Under the pieces are notes generated by a model. The model ran no database searches, was not told the DNA's origin, and worked only from the letters and a program-made list of their open reading frames with translations. 16,914 bases of DNA from an uncultured Ruminococcus sp. (GTDB taxonomy: Bacteria; Bacillota; Clostridia; Oscillospirales; Ruminococcaceae), in the NCBI GenBank assembly GCA_947174625.1, contig CAMWJT010000007.1, positions 1 to 16,914 of the forward strand. The letters run 5' to 3'. Every line of letters starts with the position of its first letter. The stretch's first letter is position 1. Shown piece after piece: positions 1 to 6,746 of this stretch. The position numbers and the translations under genes are program-made.

Positions 1-68
1 ACATAATATAACGTGAGTTCGACAGAAAAAATCAGTCAAGCAGGCATAAAAATCCCTTTGGCATATTA
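1..68. other. Left flank of the insertion sequence, no complete gene
   Basis: These 68 bases lie between the window edge and the IS. I see no complete gene. If the IS and one TA duplication are removed, the reading frame of the truncated gene to the right (minus strand) stays open to the window edge, so this could be the rest of that gene. The resulting peptide (beginning ICQRDFYAC after RILL) does not look like the ATPase sequence expected for the family, so the flank may instead be unrelated DNA brought next to the IS by a deletion. Confidence 0.4.
67..68. repeat. TA target-site duplication, left copy
   Basis: TA immediately outside the left inverted repeat, matching TA at 920-921 outside the right end. 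The dinucleotide is short, but the inverted-repeat boundaries fix its position independently. Confidence 0.7.
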
Positions 69-85
69 GAGCTTGTTTGAAAAAT
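69..85 (+). repeat. IS left terminal inverted repeat
   Basis: The 17-bp end GAGCTTGTTTGAAAAAT matches the complement of the right end at 903-919, with a single A/G difference at the second base. Confidence 0.85.
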
Positions 86-90
86 ACATA

Positions 91-119
91 TTGCATAAAA
101 ATAACAGATATGGTATAAT
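91..119 (+). promoter_or_regulatory. Transposase promoter with extended -10
   Basis: TTGCAT at 91-96 and a perfect TATAAT at 114-119 are separated by 17 bp, and the -10 is preceded by TGG (a TGn extension). The transposase ATG is at 126, where transcription would be expected to start. No Shine-Dalgarno sequence fits between the -10 box and the ATG, so the transcript is predicted to be leaderless or nearly so. Confidence 0.7.
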
Positions 120-125
120 GAAAAT

Positions 126-500
126 ATGATTAGACGATATGAAATAACCAATGAAGAATGGGAAAGAATCAAAGATATGTTTCCAGCAGAACGAACAGGA
201 AAGAAAGGACGCCCGGCAAAAAATAACCGCATCATGTTGAATGGAATGTTGTGGATTGCCAGATCAGGTGCCCAGTGGAGAGAACTTCCTGAACGGTACG
301 GATCATGGCAGACAGTATATTCGAGATTCAGAAAATGGCAGGAAACGGGCATATGGGAAAAGATATTCCATATGCTTTCCAGTGATGCAGATAAGGAAAA
401 TCTGAGTATAGATTCTACCATGACAAAAGCACACCAGAGTACAAACGGAGGGTTTAAAAAGGGGGCGAAAAGTCCATCGGAAGAACCCGCGGAGGACTGA
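126..500 (+). CDS. IS5-family transposase orfA (N-terminal part)
   Basis: This 124-aa frame is the first half of the transposase. Residues 1-80 have the N-terminal DNA-binding layout of IS5/IS427 transposases (DUF4096-like, RYEITNEEW...LNGMLWIARSGAQWRELP). The first catalytic Asp is in SIDSTMTKAHQ, near residue 96. The frame then runs into a stop at 498-500, 36 bases past the A AAG GGG slippery site. Translated alone it would be a short protein lacking the other DDE residues, which in related elements may act as a regulator. ATG 126 is the only sensible start, and it lies so close to the -10 box that translation is probably leaderless. Confidence 0.88.
   Translation: MIRRYEITNEEWERIKDMFPAERTGKKGRPAKNNRIMLNGMLWIARSGAQWRELPERYGSWQTVYSRFRKWQETGIWEKIFHMLSSDADKENLSIDSTMTKAHQSTNGGFKKGAKSPSEEPAED
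458..464 (+). promoter_or_regulatory. Programmed -1 ribosomal frameshift site A AAG GGG
   Basis: The heptamer fits the X XXY YYZ rule in the orfA frame: codons AAG (459-461) and GGG (462-464) can re-pair as AAA and GGG one base upstream. It sits where the orfA and orfB frames overlap (about 461-497), in a run of five A then five G. After slippage the frame continues through the conserved GRTRGGLNTKIH segment. Confidence 0.75.
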
Positions 501-889
501 ATACAAAAATTCATGCAATTGTAGACGGTCTTGGCAATCCGGTAGAATTTCTGCTCAGTTCGGGAAATGATGCAGATAGTATTCATGCGATAGAGCTATT
601 GAAAAAGGTGGATATTGAAGGAAGTAACATATTAGGCGACAAAGCTTACAGTGCCAGAGCAATCCGGAAATATATTACGGCACAGAATGCCAGCTATACC
701 ATCCCACCTAAGTCAAACGCCAAAGAACCATGGGAATGTGACTACTGGCTCTATAAAGAGTGTCATCTGGTGGAATGCTTTTTTCAGAAAATCAAATGGT
801 TCCGCAGAATTGCCACACGCTATGATACTCTGGACTCTACTTTCCTTGCTTTTGTTCATCTTGCTTCCATCATGATTTTGTTGAAATGA
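464..889 (+). CDS. IS5-family transposase orfB (DDE domain, read by -1 frameshift)
   Basis: This frame is -1 relative to orfA and is open from the slippery site. It begins GEKSIGRTRGGLNTKIHA, the usual central motif of IS427-like transposases. The second catalytic Asp is in LGDKAYSA, and the catalytic Glu is in VECFFQKIKWFRRIATRYD. The fused OrfAB protein would be about 254 aa, normal for the group. An internal TTG at 599 could start only a fragment, so ribosomal frameshifting is the likely route to active enzyme. I see no inactivating stop. The tail ends at 889, just inside the right inverted repeat. Confidence 0.87.
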   Translation, partial: GEKSIGRTRGGLNTKIHAIVDGLGNPVEFLLSSGNDADSIHAIELLKKVDIEGSNILGDKAYSARAIRKYITAQNASYTIPPKSNAKEPWECDYWLYKECHLVECFFQKIKWFRRIATRYDTLDSTFLAFVHLASIMILLK

Positions 890-902
890 TACTATCATTT
901 TC

Positions 903-919
903 ATTTTTCAAACAAGCCC
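903..919 (-). repeat. IS right terminal inverted repeat, also supplies a stop codon
   Basis: On the minus strand this end reads GGGCTTGTTTGAAAAAT. The in-frame GGG CTT GTT TGA adds Gly-Leu-Val and a stop to the ATPase-like gene that enters from the right, so the inverted repeat terminates that host gene. Confidence 0.85.
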
Positions 920-2884
920 TAATAAAATTCTATCAAATTTAGCAATATTATTAGAAACGGTATCATTTCTGATAATTTGCTGTCCAAATACAGCATGTTC
1001 AACTACAGGCAGACCACAAACTGATTTCCGTGGTAAGCTCATCTCAATAGCAAGCTCTTTTGTGCTTATCAGTGAAGCAGGTGAAATCATACAAGGCTCA
1101 TCGGCAAACACATATGCAAACTTCGGATGACAGAAGTGTGTGATGTATGTAATAAGCCAGGACAAACTTTTGTGATTTGTCCAAGTATTGATTGCTGAAC
1201 GCTCTACGCCACTATTTTCACCCGAAATCAAAGAATGATAGGTGTTGGCTGCGGTTTCAGAGATTGCTCTGTTACTGCTCATAAAGTAAGCTGCACAGTT
1301 CCACATTCCAGTGCTTTCGCATTCATCAAGACGAACTATTTGCTTCTTTATGCGTTCAAGCATATTAACAATCATCATATTTTGAGATTGCATCGTAATA
1401 CCTTGAGAGGTGCCAAACGTATCTGTTATGGTTTCAGCATGTCCAAAATTGAAAGCCTCGCTGTAAGATGAGTTAGTTCCATGCTGAGAAGAAATACTGT
1501 GTGTTTGTGTGTTACTTGTACTTTTGCTTTTAGATTCATTCTTACTTAATGCTATTGAATCAGAAACACCTTTTGTAAGAGCCTTAGAAATAGTGTCAGA
1601 GATTGCAATGGAGTGATTCGTGCCTTTTGTAACAGTATGTGATTTTGCGGTTGAATGACTGTAACTCTCATTTATTGACACACTTCCAAACACTCCAGTA
1701 TTTATTGCCCCACCAATTCCCATGATATTTGCATTTGCTGATACTCCATGAGATGTGCCTGCTGTTTGTGTGCTACCAACAGTTACAGTATTTGTTTTTG
1801 TAATACCATCTGCAATGCTCTCGCTTGTCCCATCTGTTATTGTTTGTCCTTTAGATTCAGTATCTGTTATGCTATGATTTATTCCATGAGTTTGAGTTGT
1901 GCCTTTAGTATTAGTTTCTCCTTCAGTTTCTCCTTTTGCAAAAGAAATATTTGTTCCGAGTGTTTCACTTTTACCTTTCGTTTTTGTATTAGTCTGTCCT
2001 GTTTGCTCTGTATTTGCATTACTTTGACTATTAGAAGTACTGATTTGAAATTGTATACTTGCAAATGGAGAAAGTTGTGTGCATACAGATTCAAGTTGTG
2101 TACGATAAGCGACTAATTCGTCATATGGGACAGCATCAGCAACAAAAACAGCAGTATAGTTTTTATTTTGCATACTGATAACAAATTTTTCAAGTCCTTG
2201 CAAAAAGTCTTTATTTTCAAAAAAATCCTTATCCTGTTTAAAGTCAGGAACGCAAGATACGCAGGATACTGCCTTGGTTGTATTTGCCAGGCTTTTCGTG
2301 ATTTCCTGCATATTCTCAATAGAAAAATCTGAGCTAAAATCACTTCCCGGAAATTGACCTTTTAAGCTCATTTCGAGCATTTGACGAAGTGTTCCAGTAA
2401 AGTCCTTTTCTTCATGGTCTCTCACACCGAGATAAAAATTAGTTATATGACTACTATTTTGCACCATAAGAACCAATGTGCAATTTTTTCCCGATAATGC
2501 TTGAAAAATCGCAGAAAGCTTTGATACGGAAAATTCATCCTTTTCATAAACGAGCTTTGTGATATGAAAGAACTGGTAAGGCTCTTTTTTCATCTTTTCC
2601 TCATCAAAATAAGGCTCGATTATTGGTAATTCACCTAATTTAGTGACATATGCGTGCATAACTGTATCATCAAGTATTTTCAGGCACTCACTGACATTGT
2701 TTTCAAGAGTCTGTATGGGAAAGAGTTTTTGATCAGCATTTATCATTTCATTTGGAGAAGTTACTACTTCCACAGACGGTAACTTTTCTGAATTCTCTTT
2801 TTTCTTAAATGGTACAAGAGGTGCGTTTACAGGCTTATGTGTCATTTCAGGCATTAAAACTGTTTCAGATCTTCTTTTTGCCAT
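908..2884 (-). CDS. Probable N-terminal part of a HerA/FtsK-like ATPase, truncated by the IS
   Basis: I chose ATG 2884 (658 aa) over an upstream in-frame start at 2917. It follows a GGAAGG ribosome binding site and lies one base past the stop of the 72-aa gene. Residues 50-280 form a mixed alpha/beta region including NFYLGVRD (about 149-156). Residues 281-500 are a Ser/Thr/Gly/Asn-rich stretch of short GT/GxT/SxS repeats with almost no hydrophobic core. Residues 500-645 are folded again and end in KSVCGLPVVEHAVFG, which resembles the segment just before the Walker A domain in large HerA (DUF87)-type ATPases of Clostridia. No Walker A or B motif is present. The last residues GLV and the stop come from the IS inverted repeat, so the motor domain is probably lost or separated. 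ATPase identity is inference from remembered family architecture, not from a visible motif. If correct, the product is likely non-functional or acts only as an adaptor. Confidence 0.6.
   Translation of the reverse strand: MAKRRSETVLMPEMTHKPVNAPLVPFKKKENSEKLPSVEVVTSPNEMINADQKLFPIQTLENNVSECLKILDDTVMHAYVTKLGELPIIEPYFDEEKMKKEPYQFFHITKLVYEKDEFSVSKLSAIFQALSGKNCTLVLMVQNSSHITNFYLGVRDHEEKDFTGTLRQMLEMSLKGQFPGSDFSSDFSIENMQEITKSLANTTKAVSCVSCVPDFKQDKDFFENKDFLQGLEKFVISMQNKNYTAVFVADAVPYDELVAYRTQLESVCTQLSPFASIQFQISTSNSQSNANTEQTGQTNTKTKGKSETLGTNISFAKGETEGETNTKGTTQTHGINHSITDTESKGQTITDGTSESIADGITKTNTVTVGSTQTAGTSHGVSANANIMGIGGAINTGVFGSVSINESYSHSTAKSHTVTKGTNHSIAISDTISKALTKGVSDSIALSKNESKSKSTSNTQTHSISSQHGTNSSYSEAFNFGHAETITDTFGTSQGITMQSQNMMIVNMLERIKKQIVRLDECESTGMWNCAAYFMSSNRAISETAANTYHSLISGENSGVERSAINTWTNHKSLSWLITYITHFCHPKFAYVFADEPCMISPASLISTKELAIEMSLPRKSVCGLPVVEHAVFGQQIIRNDTVSNNIAKFDRILLGLV
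920..921. repeat. TA target-site duplication, right copy
   Basis: TA immediately outside the right inverted repeat. It pairs with the copy at 67-68 as the target duplication of the IS. Confidence 0.7.
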
Positions 2885-2885
2885 A

Positions 2886-3104
2886 TTATTTTCCTTCCAA
2901 ATAGTAAATTCCACCAATTAGCACCATTGTAACACCAATCGCTGTAACAGTAGTTGCGCCAGTTATCACACCGTTAAAAACTAAAACACTGCCGAAAATA
3001 GCAATTCCTGTGCCAACATTAGATTTGTTAGGGTGTGCATTAAGATCGTCAGAGTTATCTGGAACAGGTTCAGAAATAACATGTCCCTCAGCATTGTTCT
3101 TCAC
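2886..3104 (-). CDS. Small two-TM membrane protein (72 aa), function unknown
   Basis: The first 28 residues are hydrophilic. They are followed by two hydrophobic segments, about 30-48 (VGTGIAIFGSVLVFNGVI) and 51-68 (TTVTAIGVTMVLIGGIYYL), joined by a Gly-Ala turn, which suggests a membrane hairpin. The start is GTG 3104, with a GAGAGAG sequence upstream as a weak ribosome binding site. The stop lies one base before the next gene's ATG, and this gene's last codons form that gene's ribosome binding site, so the two are probably co-translated. I do not recognise the family. Lying between a dynamin-like GTPase gene and an ATPase-like gene, it may be a membrane partner of either. Confidence 0.65.
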   Translation of the reverse strand: MKNNAEGHVISEPVPDNSDDLNAHPNKSNVGTGIAIFGSVLVFNGVITGATTVTAIGVTMVLIGGIYYLEGK

Positions 3105-3148
3105 ACACTCTCTCTTTTCTGATTTTTTATCAGTATGGGGTGAACCGC

Positions 3149-3871
3149 TTACATTTTGTTGATTAGACAGATTATCACGATAACCATTATTGCTATGGTT
3201 ATTATCGTTGCTACTCTGCGACTCACCCCATTGTCTTTTTTTTGTTGTGTACCCTGAGATATGTGATCGGTGGATTTAGATTCATTTGTCCTATGAGTAT
3301 TATCTACACGTTCACTTACTCTGCGAACACCGACACTATTAGTCTGTCCTACAGTTTTTTTCTGTCCTATAGGTTCACTTACTCTGCGAACACCAACACT
3401 ATTAGTCTGTCCTGTAATTTTTATATCACTTACTTTGTGAACACTATCACTATTAGCCTGTCTTGCAGATTTACTTACTTCTTGAACAGTATTAGCTGGT
3501 TTTTTTAGTTCACTTAGCTGTTGTATATTAGATTTTGAAGCAGCTTCCCTTGCATGATCTTCTTCTATTTTATGAATTCTAGCACTGTAAAGAATTTTAG
3601 CAACCTCTCGCATATGCTCCATTCGTTCAATCGAAGGGTTTTGCATAAAATCTTTTTTCAATTGTACCCAATATACCTCATCAATGGTATCCAAAATCAT
3701 AGGATGCAGTTCGGTATGTGACTCAAATAGAATACCCATTGACTTGCAATACTCATAATCTTCTGCATATTCAGCGAACGTTGGGTCACCATCAAGACAA
3801 TCACAGAAAAAGTATTTTAGCAATGATATATTACCACTTTCAGCGGCTTTTTTTACATCATTGTGTATCAC
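3149..3871 (-). CDS. Tail-anchored protein with tandem linker repeats (240 aa), function unknown
   Basis: Residues 1-105 form a soluble alpha-helical domain (KKAAESGNISLLKYFFCDCL...DPTFAEYAEDYEYC) that I cannot assign to a named family. Residues 110-215 are a charged, low-complexity linker carrying two copies of GQTNSVGVRRVSE plus a weaker related copy. Residues 220-237 are a single strongly hydrophobic segment (VATIITIAIMVIVIICLI) ending three residues before the C-terminus, typical of a tail anchor with the N-terminal domain in the cytoplasm. The start is GTG 3871, with GGGAGAG seven bases upstream; the gene begins 22 bases after the dynamin-like gene. A role in placing the GTPase or ATPase-like partner at the membrane is inference. 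Confidence 0.7.
   Translation of the reverse strand: MIHNDVKKAAESGNISLLKYFFCDCLDGDPTFAEYAEDYEYCKSMGILFESHTELHPMILDTIDEVYWVQLKKDFMQNPSIERMEHMREVAKILYSARIHKIEEDHAREAASKSNIQQLSELKKPANTVQEVSKSARQANSDSVHKVSDIKITGQTNSVGVRRVSEPIGQKKTVGQTNSVGVRRVSERVDNTHRTNESKSTDHISQGTQQKKDNGVSRRVATIITIAIMVIVIICLINKM
3311..3479 (-). repeat. In-frame tandem repeats inside the tail-anchored protein gene
   Basis: Units start near 3311, 3374, 3425 and 3470 on the plus strand. The first two share about 40 nearly identical bases (TTCACTTACTCTGCGAACAC onward), while the third and fourth are progressively degraded. Spacings are 63, 51 and 45 bases, all multiples of three, so the frame is kept and the linker can change length. 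The encoded unit is GQTNSVGVRRVSE and variants. Confidence 0.8.
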
Positions 3872-3893
3872 TCACATTCTCTCCCTTCAATCA

Positions 3894-6497
3894 TTATACA
3901 TCTAAAGCATCAAAGAGTTCCTTTAAGTTATCCTGAATAAACATAAGCATATCTTGACATTCATTTTTGCGCTGTTCAAGGACATCTTGCTGTTGAGTAT
4001 AGGACTCAAGCTCTGAGTATTTGCTTTTGATAAGCTGGTCAATTTCATCAAAAGAATTAAGAAACTGTGCTTTAAGATTGTCAACACAAATTGAAGCTAC
4101 CTGAATCAACTCCGCAACATCACAATCAAGCTGTTGTCTGATAGGTGTAACAAGTTTTCTCTGCAAATCAGCAACCGGGACAACATAATGGATTTTTTTT
4201 CTTATTTCTTGCTCCACAGTTGGAATTTCTTCTATGATTTCTTTCATTTTAGGAACATACTTATATGTCGGTCTGTATTCAACATCTTCAAAAGTTTGAT
4301 ATTCAGGGACTTCTTCGTATTGCATGCCAAACAACCTGTCACGCAGTCTTGAGAATAAGCCGGATCTTGGTCTTGGAACACGTTTCGTTCCAACCTGTTC
4401 TTGATGTGTTCCTACAACAACTCGTTCTTCTTCGCCTGTTTCTATCTTTTCAATACCCTCCTGAATTGTTTTCTTAACTTCTTTCATTTTGATAACATCT
4501 ACAGTGTATTCCTCCACTTCCTCCTGATGGACATCCTCTACATCGTGTTTTTGCTGAGATCGCATCTTCCCAGACGGACTGTAGTCAACAGCACTTGTTT
4601 TCATTCTTGAAAGTACACCGGATACAAGATCTGATGTACTGAAATCCAAATCAGAACCAATATTATTATCGAAACCTTCAAGCTTTGCCTGATATGCAAG
4701 GATAAGCTCTGTACCTGTTTCCGTGATTTCTCTTTCAACAAGAATTTCAAGCTGGGCACTCAAGCTTGAAAGGACTTCTGCAGTATCATCAGAGAATGCA
4801 TTAATAAAGTTCAAGGCATTTTGTCTGCCTTTAATTTTCTTACCCAAATGTTTAAAACGTTTCGTCAACTGGATATTTGCTTCATCAACTAGCCTTTCAG
4901 CAATATTTTGGATCTCAGGAACAGGGTTAATTTCTTCTATCTTTTTTTTAAACGCCTTAGCTTCTTTGCCTTGCTGGATCATATCACGGATAGCTTGACT
5001 TCTACGCTGAATTTCTATCGCTTCTTCGCCGCCTGACAATGCCGTCAATTTTGCTTTTATTTCTTTTTCTACCTGGTGAAGCTGCTCCTCTAAAGGATCA
5101 ACAAAATCTCGGATTTTCTTTGCTTTCGCATATTTCTGTACATATGCCTTGATAGCAGATTCAATTGAGCAGATACCACTATGAATCAAGGCTTCTGTTT
5201 TCCTATCTCCGGTTTCTTTCGCTTTAGATAATCTATTATGCATCTTTTCTTGTTCACTCGGAGTAAGAGTAGAATACTGTTCAAGATGTAATTCACCATT
5301 TCTGTTGATTTTTCTAACAAGATTTGCTACTTCAGATATATCATCATTGTCGTATTTCTCAACAGCTTCATCAACAGCATCAGAATCATATGGATCAATA
5401 TCCGCAAGTAATGTTCTCAGTCCTAATGCGGCAAAAGCAGAGCAAGGAAAGATCTGAGGATCATCAATACCATGTTTCGCAAGATATGCTTTTGTTACCT
5501 CAATAGCGTGAACAACGCTGTCTTCTTTTTTAACTTCGTCCATTTTATTAAGTACGAAGATAAAGCGATCTCTTGTTTCTTTACCACCTTTTCTTATTTC
5601 CTCAGCAACATAGTGCAGGAGGTTCTCATCATCATTAGTAGCAAGCTGAGTATAATTCAGAACATAAAGAATCATGTTTTCAGTAGCACTATTGATGTTA
5701 CGATAGGTTGTCTCACGATGATTTTGATTTCGGGCATTATTTGGTCCTGGGGTATCCACTAGTTTTAGACAAGTTTCAGTTGCTTCCAAAAACGGGATAT
5801 TGCCTTTAATGGAGACTCTTGAAATATTCTCATTGCTATTTAAGTTATTCATAGCTTCATAGGTAAGTTGCGATATTGTCTCAATTTCATTATCGATTCT
5901 ATCATAAGCAATAGCTAAGAAATCTTTGCTGTCATCATCTAGAATCTCAGTAATAATAGCTGTACACGCTTCATTTTTCGATGGCATAAGCTTCTTCCTG
6001 AGCAACGCATTGATTAAAGTGGATTTTCCTGAACTCATAGTTGCGATAACATGAATGGGAAAAATATTGTTCTGCACACGTTTTATTGCACTTTCAAGTC
6101 CTTCTCTATCTGATCGGCTAAGACTATCTGTAAAATATGGATCTCCCATTAGATCGTTATATGTATGCAAGATACTTTCATAAACATCGGAATCACCAAC
6201 GGCTTCTTCATATATTGTATCAAACTCACTTATAATGCCCTTTTTATGAGCCTGATTAAAAGAATCTTTTACATCATCATAGTCTAAAGCGTTGCCGTGA
6301 AACCTGATTTGGAACGCTCGACTGCCTCTTTCGTTTTTAAGCATTTCAGGTAAAGCACCAATCCATGACTGGAGTCTTTTTCCAGAAATAGTCTGCGCAA
6401 GAGAACTGTCTTCCGAAACAGGACTACCGTTAATCGTCATAACAGTGGTCAAACGATATGGATTATAGCGGATATATACTTCTGTCAATTCAACCAT
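3894..6497 (-). CDS. Dynamin-like GTPase (867 aa)
   Basis: A large cytoplasmic GTPase, probably membrane-remodelling. I chose ATG 6497 because AAGGA lies five bases upstream; ATG 6524 has no ribosome binding site. Residues 1-100 are an N-terminal domain (VYIRYNPYRLTTVMTINGSP...FHGNALDYDDV) that I recognise only as a recurrent module. The GTPase motifs are G1 TMSSGKSTLINALL (about 153-166; the first Gly of the classical P-loop is replaced), a G2 Thr in ACTAIITEI (about 177-185), G3 DTPGPN (248-253) and G4 NKMD (317-320). Residues 440-600 and 780-860 are long helices, as in dynamin stalks. Between them, 650-770 is a charged segment with many E/V-rich strands (EEVEEYTVDV, VVVGTHQEQVGTKR). I see no transmembrane helix, so membrane contact would be through amphipathic residues or the small membrane proteins encoded downstream. 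Function in this locus is inference. Confidence 0.9.
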   Translation of the reverse strand: MVELTEVYIRYNPYRLTTVMTINGSPVSEDSSLAQTISGKRLQSWIGALPEMLKNERGSRAFQIRFHGNALDYDDVKDSFNQAHKKGIISEFDTIYEEAVGDSDVYESILHTYNDLMGDPYFTDSLSRSDREGLESAIKRVQNNIFPIHVIATMSSGKSTLINALLRKKLMPSKNEACTAIITEILDDDSKDFLAIAYDRIDNEIETISQLTYEAMNNLNSNENISRVSIKGNIPFLEATETCLKLVDTPGPNNARNQNHRETTYRNINSATENMILYVLNYTQLATNDDENLLHYVAEEIRKGGKETRDRFIFVLNKMDEVKKEDSVVHAIEVTKAYLAKHGIDDPQIFPCSAFAALGLRTLLADIDPYDSDAVDEAVEKYDNDDISEVANLVRKINRNGELHLEQYSTLTPSEQEKMHNRLSKAKETGDRKTEALIHSGICSIESAIKAYVQKYAKAKKIRDFVDPLEEQLHQVEKEIKAKLTALSGGEEAIEIQRRSQAIRDMIQQGKEAKAFKKKIEEINPVPEIQNIAERLVDEANIQLTKRFKHLGKKIKGRQNALNFINAFSDDTAEVLSSLSAQLEILVEREITETGTELILAYQAKLEGFDNNIGSDLDFSTSDLVSGVLSRMKTSAVDYSPSGKMRSQQKHDVEDVHQEEVEEYTVDVIKMKEVKKTIQEGIEKIETGEEERVVVGTHQEQVGTKRVPRPRSGLFSRLRDRLFGMQYEEVPEYQTFEDVEYRPTYKYVPKMKEIIEEIPTVEQEIRKKIHYVVPVADLQRKLVTPIRQQLDCDVAELIQVASICVDNLKAQFLNSFDEIDQLIKSKYSELESYTQQQDVLEQRKNECQDMLMFIQDNLKELFDALDV

Positions 6498-6746
6498 TCC
6501 TTTCCTTTTTAGGTAAAAGATCATTTATACAATTGTGAACTACTTTTAAAAATCTTCTTTTGATGATATCATAAATATTTTTGTCAACCTTAACCAATCG
6601 TCTAAAGCCAGTGAGATTGTGATTGACTATTTTTCAAAATTAGATGATCAAATCTACTTCTTCAAAATACTCTGTTATTCTGTTATTTTTCATATTTTTA
6701 TGATACCATGCTTGTCAAGTTTTTGAAAATTGATTTCCGTGCTATA
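6498..6746. other. Largest intergenic gap, between PP2C and the dynamin-like gene
   Basis: About 250 AT-rich bases, the only sizeable gap in the minus-strand run. It holds a candidate promoter (6689-6718), a second TTGACA on the minus strand (complement of 6582-6587) without a good -10, and a 10-bp perfect palindrome ATGATATCAT (6563-6572) just downstream of that second box. There is also a weak inverted repeat TAGAT...ATCTA (6641-6656). I see no convincing rho-independent terminator and no ORF with a ribosome binding site. Confidence 0.6.
6689..6718 (-). promoter_or_regulatory. Candidate promoter for the dynamin-like block
   Basis: On the minus strand a perfect TTGACA (complement of 6713-6718) is followed, after 18 bp, by TATGAA (complement of 6689-6694). 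It lies 29 bases past the PP2C stop and would give a leader of about 185 bases before the GTPase start at 6497. The -35 is perfect but the -10 matches only four of six positions, so this is a prediction. Confidence 0.45.

Larger units (their letters stand above)
69..919 (+). mobile_element. IS5-family insertion sequence (IS427-like group), 851 bp
   Basis: The element is bounded by imperfect inverted repeats: GAGCTTGTTTGAAAAAT at 69-85 against the complement of 903-919, which reads GGGCTTGTTTGAAAAAT (one mismatch). A TA dinucleotide sits directly outside each end (67-68 and 920-921), consistent with the TA target duplication used by IS427-like elements. It carries a two-frame transposase (orfA, then orfB by -1 frameshift) with all three DDE residues, so it may still be mobile. 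It lies opposite to the surrounding genes and ends the minus-strand ATPase-like gene at 908. Family assignment rests on size, target site, frameshift layout and transposase motifs; it was not compared with a database. Confidence 0.9.

Noticed and set aside
32..586. 184-aa minus-strand open frame across the IS
   Set aside because: It is antisense to the transposase, has no ribosome binding site and no recognisable domain; the plus-strand transposase explains the region.
599..889. Separate gene starting at the internal TTG 599
   Set aside because: It lacks the conserved start of the catalytic domain; the frame is open back to the frameshift site, so it is the orfB part of the transposase.
1748..2116. 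Cysteine-rich plus-strand open frame resembling a small Cys-rich peptide
   Set aside because: It is the shadow of the Ser/Thr/Gly-rich repeat region on the other strand; the Cys come from reversed repeat codons.
3119..3133. Short inverted repeat CTGAT...ATCAG before the 72-aa gene as a terminator
   Set aside because: A 5-bp AT-rich stem without a T-run after it on the minus strand is too weak to be a terminator.
3311..3479. CRISPR-like array
   Set aside because: The repeats are in frame within a coding sequence, with unequal spacing, degraded copies and no unique spacers.
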